Below the pieces are notes generated by a model. That model was not told where the DNA came from and searched no databases. It saw only the letters and a program-made list of their open reading frames with translations. A DNA stretch of 64,000 bases from an uncultured Clostridia bacterium (GTDB lineage Bacteria; Bacillota; Clostridia; Lachnospirales; Anaerotignaceae), in assembly GCA_902477755.1 (NCBI GenBank), contig CABSIK010000001.1, positions 1-64,000 on the forward strand, read 5' to 3'. Below, one piece after another: positions 27,016-37,040 of this stretch. The number at the start of each line of letters is the position of its first letter. Within the stretch, counting starts at the first letter, position 1. The position numbers were made by a program, and so were the translations under genes.

Positions 27016-28140
27016 ATGAAGAAACTGCTTTCTCTGTTGCTGACTTCCGCTCTGACAGTTGCCATGTTGGCAGGCTGCGGTGGCGGCGGCGACACAACAA
27101 CCACTGAAACAGCAGACACTGGTGACGGTAAGGTTTACAATGTCTGCAACCTGGTAAACGGTAACCTGGGTGACAAATCTTTCTTTGACTCTGCAGAAGC
27201 AGGTCTGAAAGAACTGCAGGATGCTGGCAGAATCAACTACACAACAATTGAAATGGGCGGTACTACTGAAGATGAAGCGAAATGGGAAAGCTATCTGGAA
27301 GAAGTATCTGCTTCCGGCGAATATGACCTGATTGTTGTTGGTACTTTCCAGATGCCCGAATATCTGAAAAACGTATCCGAAAGATATCCTGATCAGAAAT
27401 ATCTGATTTATGATGACACAACATACACACTGCCTAACGTAGTGAACCTGAGCTATGCACAGAACGACCTGGGCTACATGGTAGGTGCTTATGCAGCTGC
27501 TATGACAACAGCTACAGACGTTGAAAAAATCAACGAAGATGCAGTTATCGGTTTCGTTGGCGGCGTAGACAGCCCTGTAATCAATGACTTCCTGTATGGC
27601 TACATTCTGGGTGCACAGTCTGTAAACCCTGATATCAAAGTAGACACAAGATACATTGGTAACTACATCGATCCTGCAAAAGGCAAAGAATTGGCAGAAT
27701 CCATGATCAACGACAACAACTGTGATATTATCTGGGGCGTAGCCGGCAATGCTGGTAACGGTGCTGCAGAAGCATGTCTGGAAACAGGCAAAGCATATTT
27801 CATCGGTGTTGACTCCGACCAGGAATCCACATTCTCTGCTGAAATGGCTGGTATCACTCTGACATCCGGTCTGAAAAACATCGGCGACTCTCTGGTATGG
27901 TTCTTTGATGAATGGGATGCCGGCAACGAATACTGGGGCCAGCAGATCCTGATCGGCATCAACGAAGGCGGTGTTGGTCTGGTAACAGACAAGAACTATG
28001 ATAAACTTTCTCCTGACAGCGTAAAAGAAACAGTTGATGGTGCTGTTGCAGCTGTTACAAACGGCGAAGTTGAAGTTCCCAGCGCTATCGGTGACACAAC
28101 AAACGCAGTTGTAGATCTGAGAGAATCTGTAAGACCTTAA
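27016..28140 (+). CDS. BMP-family nucleoside-binding lipoprotein
   Basis: A 374-residue ABC substrate-binding lipoprotein: signal peptide with lipobox LAGC (Cys 22) and a basic-membrane-protein (PnrA/BmpA) fold, with VCNLVNGNLGDKSFFDSAEAG near the start of the mature part and the VGGVDSPVINDF segment. It captures purine or other nucleosides. The frame is open upstream to 26875, but AAAGGGAG and the signal peptide place the start at 27016. First gene of the importer; a hairpin separates it from the ATPase gene. Confidence 0.93.
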   Translation: MKKLLSLLLTSALTVAMLAGCGGGGDTTTTETADTGDGKVYNVCNLVNGNLGDKSFFDSAEAGLKELQDAGRINYTTIEMGGTTEDEAKWESYLEEVSASGEYDLIVVGTFQMPEYLKNVSERYPDQKYLIYDDTTYTLPNVVNLSYAQNDLGYMVGAYAAAMTTATDVEKINEDAVIGFVGGVDSPVINDFLYGYILGAQSVNPDIKVDTRYIGNYIDPAKGKELAESMINDNNCDIIWGVAGNAGNGAAEACLETGKAYFIGVDSDQESTFSAEMAGITLTSGLKNIGDSLVWFFDEWDAGNEYWGQQILIGINEGGVGLVTDKNYDKLSPDSVKETVDGAVAAVTNGEVEVPSAIGDTTNAVVDLRESVRP

Positions 28141-28183
28141 TTTCATACGAATCCATAAGTTCGCTGAAATGTAATTAAATATA

Positions 28184-28209
28184 AGGGGGCTGAACAGCCC
28201 CCTTTTTTT
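28184..28209 (+). terminator. Terminator between BMP gene and ABC genes
   Basis: AGGGGGCTG-AA-CAGCCCCCT followed by TTTTTTT. A strong hairpin inside the transport operon; partial read-through would give excess binding protein over transporter. Confidence 0.88.
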
Positions 28210-28324
28210 CTATAGTACATCTGCAGATTCAAAAAATCTTTTTGTTGCGCAGGCAGAAAGGACTTTTTGAAGGTGCAGAATCTTTGCCAATGACATAGAC
28301 CATATAAAAGGAGGGGACCCGATC

Positions 28325-29890
28325 ATGGCTGACAATGAATACGTTGTGCAAATGAAGGGAATTACCAAAGTTTATCCCAATGGTATTGCTGCCAATCAGG
28401 GAGTTGATTTTAACGTCAAACGCGGAGAAATTCATGCTTTGATGGGTGAAAACGGTGCAGGTAAATCCACATTGATGAAAATGCTGTTCGGTTTGGAACA
28501 GCCCACAGAAGGTGAAATTTATGTAAATGGAGAAAAAGTTTCTCTTACATCACCTACTGTAGCAATTTCCAAAGGAATTGGTATGGTACATCAGCATTTT
28601 ATGCTGGTACCCAATCTGACTGTAGCGGAAAACATGGTTCTGGGTATGGAACCGAAACACAAAGGCATGTTTATGGATTACAAAAAAGCTGTTGAAATCA
28701 CCGAAGAATATGCCAAAAAGTATAATCTGCATGTAGATCCCAATGCGAAGGTAAGAGATATTCCTGTAGGGATGAAACAGAAAGTAGAAATTTTGAAAGC
28801 GCTGGTACGCGGTGCGAAAATCCTGATTTTGGACGAACCTACAGCGGTATTGACAACACAGGAAACAGAAGAACTGTTCAAGGAACTGATCCACCTGAAG
28901 GAACAGGGCTACACCATGATTTTTATTTCTCATAAACTTCATGAAATCAAACAGATCACAGATCGCTTGACAATCATGCGCAGTGGGAAATCCATGGGTG
29001 TTTACCACACAGCAGATATTTCCAAGGAAGAGATTTCTCGTCTGATGGTAGGCCGTGATGTTATCCTGACAGTGGAAAAAGATCAGGCACAGCCCACAGA
29101 TGTGGTGCTGCGTGTACGCGATTTGGAATATACCAATGAATGGAACAAGAAAATGCTGAACAAACTTTCCTTTGATGTGCGCAAAGGTGAGATTTTGGGT
29201 ATTGCTGGTGTAGAAGGCAACGGTCAGAGAGAACTGGTAGATATGCTGTTCAATCTGAATACTCCTGACAGTGGCAGTGCGACAGTAAATGGTCAGAGTG
29301 TTATTGGTCAGCCCCAGCGTAAGATTCGTGATCTGGGCGTTTCCCTGATTCCAGAAGACCGTATGACCTTCGGTATGGCAGGTACAGCTACTATTGAGGA
29401 AAACCTTATGAGCGACCGTTGTGCAGATAAGAAATACAACAATGGTCCTCTGTTCAACATGAAGAAAATGCATGAAGACAGCGACCAGCTCATCAAAGAC
29501 TACAAAGTTCTTTGCAAGAGCAGAAACCAGCAGGTGGGCATGCTCTCCGGCGGTAACATTCAGAAAGTCGTTGTAGCAAGAGAATTCTCCGCAGATCCTG
29601 TGCTGATCATTGCTGACCAGCCTACACGAGGTATCGACGTTGGTGCAACGGAATTTATTCGTAAAAAACTGGTGGAACTGAGCCGTGCAGGCGCAGCCGT
29701 TTTGCTGGTATCTGCCGATTTGAACGAAGTTATGGAATTGTCCGATAGCCTGATCATTATGTATAATGGCGGCATCGTAGCATATTTTGAAGATACAACA
29801 GCCTTGACTGACGCAGTTATGGGTGAATATATGCTGGGCTTGAAACAGCAGAGCGACGAAGAAGTAAGGAGGGTTCAGCATGGGGAATAA
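28325..29890 (+). CDS. Nucleoside ABC transporter ATP-binding protein (tandem)
   Basis: A 521-residue protein with two ABC domains, as in sugar/nucleoside CUT2-like importers. Domain 1 has GENGAGKST (about 40-48) and LDEPTAVLT; domain 2 has GVEGNGQRE and LSGGNIQKVVVARE with ADQPTRGID. The first domain lacks a canonical LSGGQ signature (IPVGMKQKVEIL instead), usual for this family. Energises uptake with the two permeases that overlap or touch it downstream. Confidence 0.94.
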   Translation: MADNEYVVQMKGITKVYPNGIAANQGVDFNVKRGEIHALMGENGAGKSTLMKMLFGLEQPTEGEIYVNGEKVSLTSPTVAISKGIGMVHQHFMLVPNLTVAENMVLGMEPKHKGMFMDYKKAVEITEEYAKKYNLHVDPNAKVRDIPVGMKQKVEILKALVRGAKILILDEPTAVLTTQETEELFKELIHLKEQGYTMIFISHKLHEIKQITDRLTIMRSGKSMGVYHTADISKEEISRLMVGRDVILTVEKDQAQPTDVVLRVRDLEYTNEWNKKMLNKLSFDVRKGEILGIAGVEGNGQRELVDMLFNLNTPDSGSATVNGQSVIGQPQRKIRDLGVSLIPEDRMTFGMAGTATIEENLMSDRCADKKYNNGPLFNMKKMHEDSDQLIKDYKVLCKSRNQQVGMLSGGNIQKVVVAREFSADPVLIIADQPTRGIDVGATEFIRKKLVELSRAGAAVLLVSADLNEVMELSDSLIIMYNGGIVAYFEDTTALTDAVMGEYMLGLKQQSDEEVRRVQHGE

Positions 29891-30992
29891 ACAAAAGCTG
29901 AAATTTGAATTCATGCGCGGTTTGGTGGCCATTGCCATTGCCATTGCCGTTGCATTCATTTTTATTTTCATTTGTGCAGATGATCCGGCAAATGCACTGA
30001 ACTGTTTGCTGGTTCGCCCTATTGTCAGCAACGGTGCATTGAATGTTTCTTCTATTCTGACAATTTTGGGACGTATGACACCTATTATCTTTACTGGTCT
30101 GGCGGTTTGCGTTATGTTTTCTGCAAACCAGTTCAACCTTGCTGGTGAAGGTACTGTAATGGCAGGCGGTTTTGTAGCAGCGCTGCTGGCAATTTATGTG
30201 CCTATGTCTGCAGGCCTGCATCCTGTCGTTTGTATTCTGGTCGGTGCAGTTGTAGGTGGTCTGCTGATGCTGATCCCTGCCATTGCAAAAGTAAAGCTCA
30301 ATGCCAGTGAAATGGTTTGCTCTCTGATGCTAAACTACGTTGTACTGTATGTGATCATGCACTTTTTGAGCAATGTGTTCGCAGACAGAAGCCAGGGCTC
30401 CACACAGACATATCCTTTTCTGGAAACAGCAAAAGTTGCTAAAATTGTACCTGGTACAGAATTGACATGGGGCTTTCTGGTGGCCATCATTGCAACCATT
30501 CTGGTGGGCTTCTTCATGTTCCGTACACGTTGGGGCTATACTATCCGTATGATTGGTATCAACGAATCCTTCTCCAAATACTCTGGTATGAAAGTTGGCG
30601 GCGTAATCATCTTGTCTCAGGTGATTGGCGGTGTACTGAGTGGTATGGGTGGTGCCATTGAAGTATTGGGCAGATATAACACATTCCTGTGGAAAGATCT
30701 GCCTGGCTATGGTTGGACAGGTATCACTGTTGCAATTCTGGCAAAGAACAATCCTCTTGCCATTCCTTTTGCAGCTCTGTTTATTGCGTACCTGAACCGT
30801 GGTTGTGAATTGATGTCCATTTATGCAGGCGTGCCTTCCGAAATGATTGATATTATTCAGGCAGTTATCTTCCTGTTCTTTGCGGCAGAACAGTTCATGT
30901 CTAAGACAAGACAGAAAATGGTTGTTAAAGAAACAAAAGAAGAACTTGCGAAAAAACAGCAGGAAGCTGCAATGGAAGGGGGTAACGCATAA
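29880..30992 (+). CDS. Nucleoside ABC transporter permease 1
   Basis: A 370-residue BPD_transp_2 permease with about ten hydrophobic helices; ends in a charged tail. NQFNLAGEGTVMAGGF and the cytoplasmic loop IRMIGINESFSKYSGM are family hallmarks. Start overlaps the ATPase gene by 11 bases. Confidence 0.92.
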   Translation: MGNKQKLKFEFMRGLVAIAIAIAVAFIFIFICADDPANALNCLLVRPIVSNGALNVSSILTILGRMTPIIFTGLAVCVMFSANQFNLAGEGTVMAGGFVAALLAIYVPMSAGLHPVVCILVGAVVGGLLMLIPAIAKVKLNASEMVCSLMLNYVVLYVIMHFLSNVFADRSQGSTQTYPFLETAKVAKIVPGTELTWGFLVAIIATILVGFFMFRTRWGYTIRMIGINESFSKYSGMKVGGVIILSQVIGGVLSGMGGAIEVLGRYNTFLWKDLPGYGWTGITVAILAKNNPLAIPFAALFIAYLNRGCELMSIYAGVPSEMIDIIQAVIFLFFAAEQFMSKTRQKMVVKETKEELAKKQQEAAMEGGNA

Positions 30993-31957
30993 TGTTGGAA
31001 CAGATTTTTAGCATGATTTTCACAACAAGCTTTGGTTACTCTATCATTCGTATCACATCTCCCATTCTGTTTGCGGCTCTTGCGGCAGTCGTAGCAGAAA
31101 AAGCCGGCGTTACTAACATCGGTTTGGAAGGTATCATGATGATCTCCGCTTTGTTTGGCGTATTGTTCGCTTACTGGACAAGCTATTGGTGGGTAGGCGT
31201 GATTGGTGCAGTTGTGGTAGGTATCATTTTGGCATTGATCATTGGTATCTTTGCCTTGAAATTGAAAACAGACATTATCCTTGCCGGGATTGCCATTAAC
31301 TTGGTTGGTTCAGGCGGTACCATTTTCCTGCTGTACCTGTTTACAGGTCTGAAAGGTAATACAGCCAGCCTGACAACTCCTGGTATGCTGACACCTAAGA
31401 TTGATATTCCGATTTTGGAGAGCATCCCAATTTTGGGTCCTATTTTCTCTGGGCATTCCATTTTGACCTATGTGGCATTTATTCTGGTTCTGCTGGTTTG
31501 GATTCTGTTGTACAAAACAGCCATTGGTTTGCAGATCCGTGCCGTTGGTGAAAACTCTCATGCGGCAGACAGCGTAGGTATTAGCGTATTGAAAATTCAG
31601 TATATCGCGCTGGGTATTTCCGGTGCTCTGTCCGGTCTGGGCGGTGCTTACATGTCCATGTACTACTCCCAGAGCTGGAATACTGGTATTGTTGCCGGCC
31701 GTGGCTTTATTGCTTTGGCTGCGCAGGCAATGGGTCAGGGGGAACCTCTGGGAACCATGTTTGCATCCCTGTTCTTCGGTTTTGCCAGTGCTTTGGGCAA
31801 TAAGATGGAAGGTATGCAGGGCTTCTCTTCCTTCCTGGTATCTGCAATCCCTTATGTGGCAACCATTATTGGTTTGATCCTTTATGCGGCAACACAGGTA
31901 AGACGTGTAAAACGTGTAAAGAATAACGAAAAAAAGAAAAATGCAGAAGCAAAATAA
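30992..31957 (+). CDS. Nucleoside ABC transporter permease 2
   Basis: A 321-residue second BPD_transp_2 permease. AEKAGVTNIGLEGIMM and IRAVGENSHAADSVGI are conserved. Its ATG shares one base with the stop of permease 1, so the two are translationally coupled and likely form the heterodimeric channel. Confidence 0.92.
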   Translation: MLEQIFSMIFTTSFGYSIIRITSPILFAALAAVVAEKAGVTNIGLEGIMMISALFGVLFAYWTSYWWVGVIGAVVVGIILALIIGIFALKLKTDIILAGIAINLVGSGGTIFLLYLFTGLKGNTASLTTPGMLTPKIDIPILESIPILGPIFSGHSILTYVAFILVLLVWILLYKTAIGLQIRAVGENSHAADSVGISVLKIQYIALGISGALSGLGGAYMSMYYSQSWNTGIVAGRGFIALAAQAMGQGEPLGTMFASLFFGFASALGNKMEGMQGFSSFLVSAIPYVATIIGLILYAATQVRRVKRVKNNEKKKNAEAK

Positions 31958-31978
31958 TTTGAAATGACATTGTTTCTG

Positions 31979-32012
31979 GAAAAGCCGGAACGGATAACGC
32001 TCCGGCTTTTTC
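31979..32012 (+). terminator. Terminator after permease 2
   Basis: GAAAAGCCGGA (31979-31989) pairs with TCCGGCTTTTTC (32001-32012). The nucleoside hydrolase genes start only 32 bases on, so read-through is likely. Confidence 0.8.
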
Positions 32013-32043
32013 AAAAGAAAAAAATATCAATGGAGGATAAGTT

Positions 32044-32985
32044 ATGAAAAGAATTCCCATTATTCTGGATGGTGACCCGGGACATGATGACGCAATCGCA
32101 TGGGTTCTTGCAAAGGGAAGCCCCATGCTGGATATCCGCGGCGTTACATCTGTATGCGGTAATCAGACCATCGAAAAAACAACATATAATGCACAGCGTA
32201 TCTGCACATTGATTGATCTGCATGTGCCAACTGCCATGGGACGGCTCAGACCCCTGATTTCCGATCCCATTATTGCACCTACTGTTCATGGGGAAAGTGG
32301 TCTGGATGGTCCGGCATTGCCGGAACCAGATTTTGAATTGGAAGATATGGATGCGGTTACCCTCATGGCAAAGCTCATTCAGGAAAGTGACGAACCTATT
32401 ACACTGGTTCCTACAGGTCCTTTGACAAACGTTGCAGCCCTGCTGATGGCATATCCTGAACTGAAGGAAAAAATTGCGAGAATTTCCCTTATGGGCGGCG
32501 GCGTACAGTATGGCAACTGGACACCTGCAGCGGAATTCAATATCCTCGTTGATCCTGAAGCAGCGGCTGTTGTGTTTGAGTCTGGTATTCCCATCATTAT
32601 GGCTGGGCTGGATGTCACAGAAAAAGCAATGATCTTCCCGGAAGACTTTGAACGCATTCGCGCCCTTGGCAACCATGTGGCAGTTATTGTTGCAGACTGG
32701 CTGGAATTCTTCTATCAGTTCCATAGAAGTCTTGGCTATGAAGGTGCCCCTGTACATGATGCCGTTGCAGTAGCAGCCCTTCTGCGTCCAGAAATCATGG
32801 AATCTCAGGATTTGTATGTACAGGTAGAAACGGCCGGAGATTTCTGTAAAGGTGCTACAGTGGCAGACTTTAATGGTGTCCTTGGAAAAGCGCCTAATGC
32901 AAAAGTATTGATGGGCATTGATCGTCAGGCTTTTGTTGACTTGTTGGTAGAAGCCATTGCAACTTATGGGGAGGGAAAAGCATGA
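32044..32985 (+). CDS. Nucleoside hydrolase 1
   Basis: A 313-residue inosine/uridine-preferring ribohydrolase. DGDPGHDDAIAW is the calcium/ribose site at the N-terminus; LVPTGPLTNVAALL and the EFNILVDPEAAAVVFES block and the C-terminal HDAVAVAALL aspartate are intact. Cleaves nucleosides brought in by the BMP importer to base and ribose. Ribosome site GGAGG. Confidence 0.93.
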   Translation: MKRIPIILDGDPGHDDAIAWVLAKGSPMLDIRGVTSVCGNQTIEKTTYNAQRICTLIDLHVPTAMGRLRPLISDPIIAPTVHGESGLDGPALPEPDFELEDMDAVTLMAKLIQESDEPITLVPTGPLTNVAALLMAYPELKEKIARISLMGGGVQYGNWTPAAEFNILVDPEAAAVVFESGIPIIMAGLDVTEKAMIFPEDFERIRALGNHVAVIVADWLEFFYQFHRSLGYEGAPVHDAVAVAALLRPEIMESQDLYVQVETAGDFCKGATVADFNGVLGKAPNAKVLMGIDRQAFVDLLVEAIATYGEGKA

Positions 32986-33911
32986 ATCGGATACCTGTAA
33001 TCATTGACTGTGATCCCGGTGTGGATGATACCGCGGCACTGCTGCTGGCTTGTCAGATGCCGGAATTAGATATTCGCGCAGTGACAACTGTAGCGGGAAA
33101 TGTTGGCTTAGATAAAACAACTGCCAATGCAAAACGTGTGCGTCGTGCCATTGGTATGGATTTTCCCATTTATCAAGGCGCAGATAAACCCATGTTCCGT
33201 GAACTGCATACAGCAGCAGAATTTCATGGTGCAGATGGTTTTGGCGGTGTAGAGCTTCCCATTCCTGATGATGTTTTGCCGGAAGAAAAAGCATGGGATG
33301 CCATTTATCGTATTGCAAAAGAATTGAATGGAGAATTGGTACTTATTGCAGTTGGCCCCATGACTAATGTGGGCATTGCATTGGCAAAATATAAAGAATT
33401 GCCTAAGCTTATCAAAAAAATTGTTATTATGGGTGGTGCTGCCATCGGCGGTAATGTGACACCTGCGGCAGAATTCAATATTTATGTTGATCCGGAAGCA
33501 GCAGACATGATGTTCTGCAGCGGCATTCCTGTACACATGTGTGGGTTGGATGTGACCTTGAAAGCTTACATCACAACGGATGAATTGGAAGAAATTGCAG
33601 CATACGGCACACCACAGGCAAAACTTTTCCATGATGTTTTGCAGAAAGGTTTGGAAAAATATATGGGTTGGGGTAAACCTGGCGCTGCACTCCATGACCC
33701 TGCGGCAGTACTTTATACAGTTTATCCTGAAATGTTTACAGCGGAAGAAGCTGGTGTCCGTGTAGAAACAAAAGGTCCTTTGACTGTCGGCAAAACAGTG
33801 ACAGACCTTTATAGTGATAAACAGTTTGATGAACATAATGCTTTTGTTGTAACTAATGTGGACAGAGAAGCTTTTATCGGAAAAATCAAAGAATTGATCA
33901 AAAAATATTGA
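32982..33911 (+). CDS. Nucleoside hydrolase 2
   Basis: A 309-residue paralog with DCDPGVDDTAALLLA, IAVGPMTNVGIAL, EFNIYVDPEAADMMF and a C-terminal HDPAAVLY. Overlaps the first hydrolase by four bases (ATGA), so both are made together; the copies probably differ in base preference (inference). Confidence 0.93.
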   Translation: MNRIPVIIDCDPGVDDTAALLLACQMPELDIRAVTTVAGNVGLDKTTANAKRVRRAIGMDFPIYQGADKPMFRELHTAAEFHGADGFGGVELPIPDDVLPEEKAWDAIYRIAKELNGELVLIAVGPMTNVGIALAKYKELPKLIKKIVIMGGAAIGGNVTPAAEFNIYVDPEAADMMFCSGIPVHMCGLDVTLKAYITTDELEEIAAYGTPQAKLFHDVLQKGLEKYMGWGKPGAALHDPAAVLYTVYPEMFTAEEAGVRVETKGPLTVGKTVTDLYSDKQFDEHNAFVVTNVDREAFIGKIKELIKKY

Positions 33912-33916
33912 GATGG

Positions 33917-33946
33917 AGCGGTCTTCTGTATTGAAGGCCGCTTTTT
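33917..33946 (+). terminator. Terminator after nucleoside hydrolases
   Basis: AGCGGTCTTC pairs with GAAGGCCGCT (one T-G), then TTTTG. Confidence 0.8.
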
Positions 33947-33970
33947 GTATATGACAGGAGAAGATGTACT

Positions 33971-34840
33971 ATGAAAAAAATTGGTTTTATCGGCATTGGT
34001 GTTATGGGATGTGCCATGGCTGAAAATTTGATGAAAAAGGGATATGAAGTATCTGTTTATACCAGAACAAAACAGAAAGCAGAAGTTTTGCTGGAAAAAG
34101 GTGCAAAGTGGTGCGATACTGCCGCGGACTGCACAAAAGGTCAGGAAGCTGTGATCACTATGGTTGGATTTCCTAATGATGTAGAAGAAGTTTATTTTGG
34201 TGAAAATGGGATTTTTGCTGCCGCGGCACAAGGTACATACCTGATTGATATGACAACAACTAGCCCGAGATTATCTGTGAAGATTTATGATGCAGCAAAG
34301 GAAAGAAAGATGTATGCGTTGGATGCACCTGTCAGCGGTGGTGATACTGGTGCGAAAAACGGTACTTTGTCCATTATGGTTGGTGGTGACAGGGAAGCAT
34401 TTGATGCATGTTACGATATTTTTGCTGCTATGGGTACCAATATTATTTATGAAGGTTCTGCTGGATGTGGGCAGCATACGAAAATGGCTAATCAGATTGC
34501 ATTAGGCGGTGCAATTTCCGGTGTTTGCGAAGCGCTGGCTTATGCGAAAGCAGTTGGTTTGGATCAGCAGACAATGCTGAATAGTATTTCCGCAGGTGCT
34601 GCCGGAAGCTGGCAGATGACAAATATGGCGCCACGAATTTTAAAGGGAGATGATGCGCCAGGATTTTATATCAAGCATTATATCAAAGATATGCGTATTG
34701 CTGTGGAAGAAAGTGAACAGGTGCAGCTACATCTGAAGATGCTGCAATCTGTTTTGGAGATGTATGAAAAGTTGGCAGAATCAGGTATGGCAAATCTTGG
34801 CACACAGGCATTGTATCATTATTATCAGAAAGAAAAGTAA
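33971..34840 (+). CDS. NAD(P)-dependent beta-hydroxyacid dehydrogenase
   Basis: A 289-residue member of the 3-hydroxyisobutyrate/tartronate semialdehyde reductase family. Rossmann GFIGIGVMGCAMAENL, substrate loop DAPVSGGDTGAKNGTL and catalytic lysine in GCGQHTKMANQ are present. Exact substrate is not readable; 3-hydroxyisobutyrate (valine route) or 2-hydroxy-3-oxopropionate are the usual options. Confidence 0.88.
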   Translation: MKKIGFIGIGVMGCAMAENLMKKGYEVSVYTRTKQKAEVLLEKGAKWCDTAADCTKGQEAVITMVGFPNDVEEVYFGENGIFAAAAQGTYLIDMTTTSPRLSVKIYDAAKERKMYALDAPVSGGDTGAKNGTLSIMVGGDREAFDACYDIFAAMGTNIIYEGSAGCGQHTKMANQIALGGAISGVCEALAYAKAVGLDQQTMLNSISAGAAGSWQMTNMAPRILKGDDAPGFYIKHYIKDMRIAVEESEQVQLHLKMLQSVLEMYEKLAESGMANLGTQALYHYYQKEK

Positions 34841-34850
34841 GATTTTTGTC

Positions 34851-34870
34851 AGGAAGTGTTTCCTTTTTTT
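34851..34870 (+). terminator. Short terminator
   Basis: AGGAA pairs with TTCCT and is followed by seven T. Weak stem. A TGC-TATAAT extended -10 at 34884-34892 probably starts the next gene. Confidence 0.5.
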
Positions 34871-34957
34871 GAATAGAGGGACATGCTATAATCAAGCTGG
34901 AAAGAGTTTGACATGTATTAAGCAGAAGTATGATGGGATTCAATAAGGGGGAATTCT

Positions 34958-35869
34958 ATGGATACCAGTTCGATTTTTGGTTTTATCGTAGCACTTTATG
35001 CGTCTTTGACAACATGTGCTGTTCCTGGAACAGAACAAGCTGTGCCTCAGCCGGAACCAGTTGCAGTTGTGACTGAACAGGAAGTTCAGGAGCCAGAGGC
35101 ACAGCCCATTTATGATCCTGTTGCAACGCCCAAACAGCCAACTGTGAATGCGGCAAATGTAGGTTATAATGACGAAAAATCCTGGTGGTTCCGCAGAAAT
35201 GCAGATCATTTACCGCCTTCTGCTCAGGATGAAATTGCCATTGGAAATTATGACGCATACTATCTGGGAGATACCCAGCATAAAGTTATTTATTTGACTT
35301 TTGACGAAGGATATGAAAATGGTTATACACCAAAGATTCTGGATATCTTGAAGGCAAATGATGTAAAAGCAGCATTTTTTGTGACAAAAAGCTACATGGA
35401 AGATCAGCCGGAATTGATAAAACGAATGGTTGCAGAAGGCCATATTGTGGGGAATCATTCGGTGTCCCATCCAAACATGTCAGATTTGAATAATGAACAG
35501 ATTTTGGCAGAGCTGAATGGTTGTGCGGCTTATTATAAAGAACTGACAGGTCAGGAAATGCCGAAATATTTCCGTCCACCCCAAGGTGTTTACAGTATCC
35601 ATTCGCTGGAGCAGACGAAGGCAGCAGGCTATAAGACGATTTTCTGGAGTTTTGCCTATAATGACTGGGATACTGCAAATCAGCCGGGAACCCAGGCCGC
35701 TTATGATATGGTCATGAATAATTATCATAATGGCTCTATTATGCTGCTTCATGCAGTTTCACAATCCAATACAGAAGCATTGGATCAGATTTTGAAAGAT
35801 CTCAAGGCAAAAGGATATGTGTTTCAGACCTTGGATCAGCTGCCTCCGGCAACCTCTATTGGACAGTGA
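34958..35869 (+). CDS. pdaA: Delta-lactam-biosynthetic de-N-acetylase (PdaA)
   Basis: A 303-residue carbohydrate esterase 4 protein. After a short hydrophobic N-terminus and a Pro/Glu-rich linker (about 25-65) comes the NodB domain: TFDEGYENGYTPKIL (metal aspartate), NHSVSHPNMS (histidine pair), YFRPPQGVYS and LLHAVS. The GYENGYT form is particular to PdaA, which makes muramic delta-lactam in spore cortex, so the organism probably sporulates. GGGGGAA precedes the ATG. Confidence 0.88.
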   Translation: MDTSSIFGFIVALYASLTTCAVPGTEQAVPQPEPVAVVTEQEVQEPEAQPIYDPVATPKQPTVNAANVGYNDEKSWWFRRNADHLPPSAQDEIAIGNYDAYYLGDTQHKVIYLTFDEGYENGYTPKILDILKANDVKAAFFVTKSYMEDQPELIKRMVAEGHIVGNHSVSHPNMSDLNNEQILAELNGCAAYYKELTGQEMPKYFRPPQGVYSIHSLEQTKAAGYKTIFWSFAYNDWDTANQPGTQAAYDMVMNNYHNGSIMLLHAVSQSNTEALDQILKDLKAKGYVFQTLDQLPPATSIGQ

Positions 35870-35908
35870 TATTTAGCGATTTTAGGCGCTGCTTCATGAG
35901 AAAACAAA

Positions 35909-35946
35909 TAAGCTGGAATCCTTTTTAAGGATTCCAGCTTTATTTT
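35909..35946 (+). terminator. Bidirectional terminator
   Basis: AAGCTGGAATCC pairs with GGATTCCAGCTT around CTTTTTAA-type loop, T-rich on the + side, A-rich on the other; serves pdaA and the convergent DMT gene. Confidence 0.88.
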
Positions 35947-35957
35947 ATGCTGATTGA

Positions 35958-36824
35958 TTATTTACCTTTTAAATTAAATACAATGATGCTGCAAATGATG
36001 ATGGCACCGCCCAGAAAGGTACCCATATTAGGAATTTCTCTTAAAATCAAAAATCCCAGAATGGTAGAGAGCAGGGGGGTTACAAACATGAAATTTGTTA
36101 CTTCACTGGTGCGGTTTGCAAAAGACATTGCCTTGCCCCAAAGAAAGTAAGCTGCGGCACTGGGAAAAGCACCCAGATATACAAGCGCTAGAATATGCTG
36201 GAAATCAGAAGAAGCAAGTTGTTGGAATCCTTGTACTGACCAAAAGCCTAAAAGCAAAGCACCAAAGATCATGCTGTAAGTAACGATTTCCAAAGCGGTA
36301 TATCCTTTAGAGGAAAGAAAACGACTCATGATATTATAGCCGAAAAACACCAAAGCAGCACCCAAAGTCCAAATTAAGCCTATATTGATAGAAAAAACAC
36401 CATCCCAAAGCAAAAGCACCAAAACACCGAAAAAGGCAGTGGCAATGGAAATCCATCCAATGGGTTTAATGTGTTCATGATAAAGCTTTACGGAACCGAT
36501 TGCAGTCAAAATAGGTGTAATTGCAATGATAATACTGGATGTAGCAGATGTTAATGTTTGGATGCCAGTATTAAAAAAGATCATGTAACCAGTAAATCCC
36601 ATTGCACCAGATAATATGAAAAATGGGATATCCTTTTTGGCAGGAATACGGATGTGATTACACTTGCCGATGATAATCAGAAAAATGGCAGCAATACTGC
36701 ATCGCAGAAATCCAAGAGGATTGGATGTAAACTGTTCCTGTACCACTTTTGTCAACGGAAATGCAGATGCCCACAGAAATACTGTACAAAAGCTTAAAAG
36801 GCAAACTTTGTGTTTTGCTTGCAT
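35958..36824 (-). CDS. EamA/DMT-family transporter 2
   Basis: A 288-residue ten-helix transporter with two EamA repeats (FLWASAFPLTKVV at the N-terminus; LGAFPSAAAYFLWGKAM in the second). Not close to the DMT protein at 15830. Substrate unknown. AAGGAGGGA precedes the ATG. Confidence 0.87.
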   Translation of the reverse strand: MQAKHKVCLLSFCTVFLWASAFPLTKVVQEQFTSNPLGFLRCSIAAIFLIIIGKCNHIRIPAKKDIPFFILSGAMGFTGYMIFFNTGIQTLTSATSSIIIAITPILTAIGSVKLYHEHIKPIGWISIATAFFGVLVLLLWDGVFSINIGLIWTLGAALVFFGYNIMSRFLSSKGYTALEIVTYSMIFGALLLGFWSVQGFQQLASSDFQHILALVYLGAFPSAAAYFLWGKAMSFANRTSEVTNFMFVTPLLSTILGFLILREIPNMGTFLGGAIIICSIIVFNLKGK

Positions 36825-37040
36825 GATAATTCCCTCCTTGTTTTGCTTATAATATACAACGAAACAGAAGGAAGTACAAGAGGAATGTAAAATATTTTTT
36901 ACAAATGTACGCTATTCTTATTCTTGCATTTTGAGGGGAACCATGTTATACTTGAATAGCTGTTTATCAATAGCTAAAGTGTCCAATAAATTCGTAAATG
37001 ACAGGTCGCTGGTTGTAGATAAGGATAGTCCATCAGATAT

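Noticed and set aside
26959..28146. Long minus-strand frame across the BMP lipoprotein
   Set aside because: Shadow frame; the + strand gene has signal peptide and known fold.
28550..30136. 528-codon minus-strand frame across the ABC ATPase
   Set aside because: Shadow frame favoured by codon bias of the + gene.
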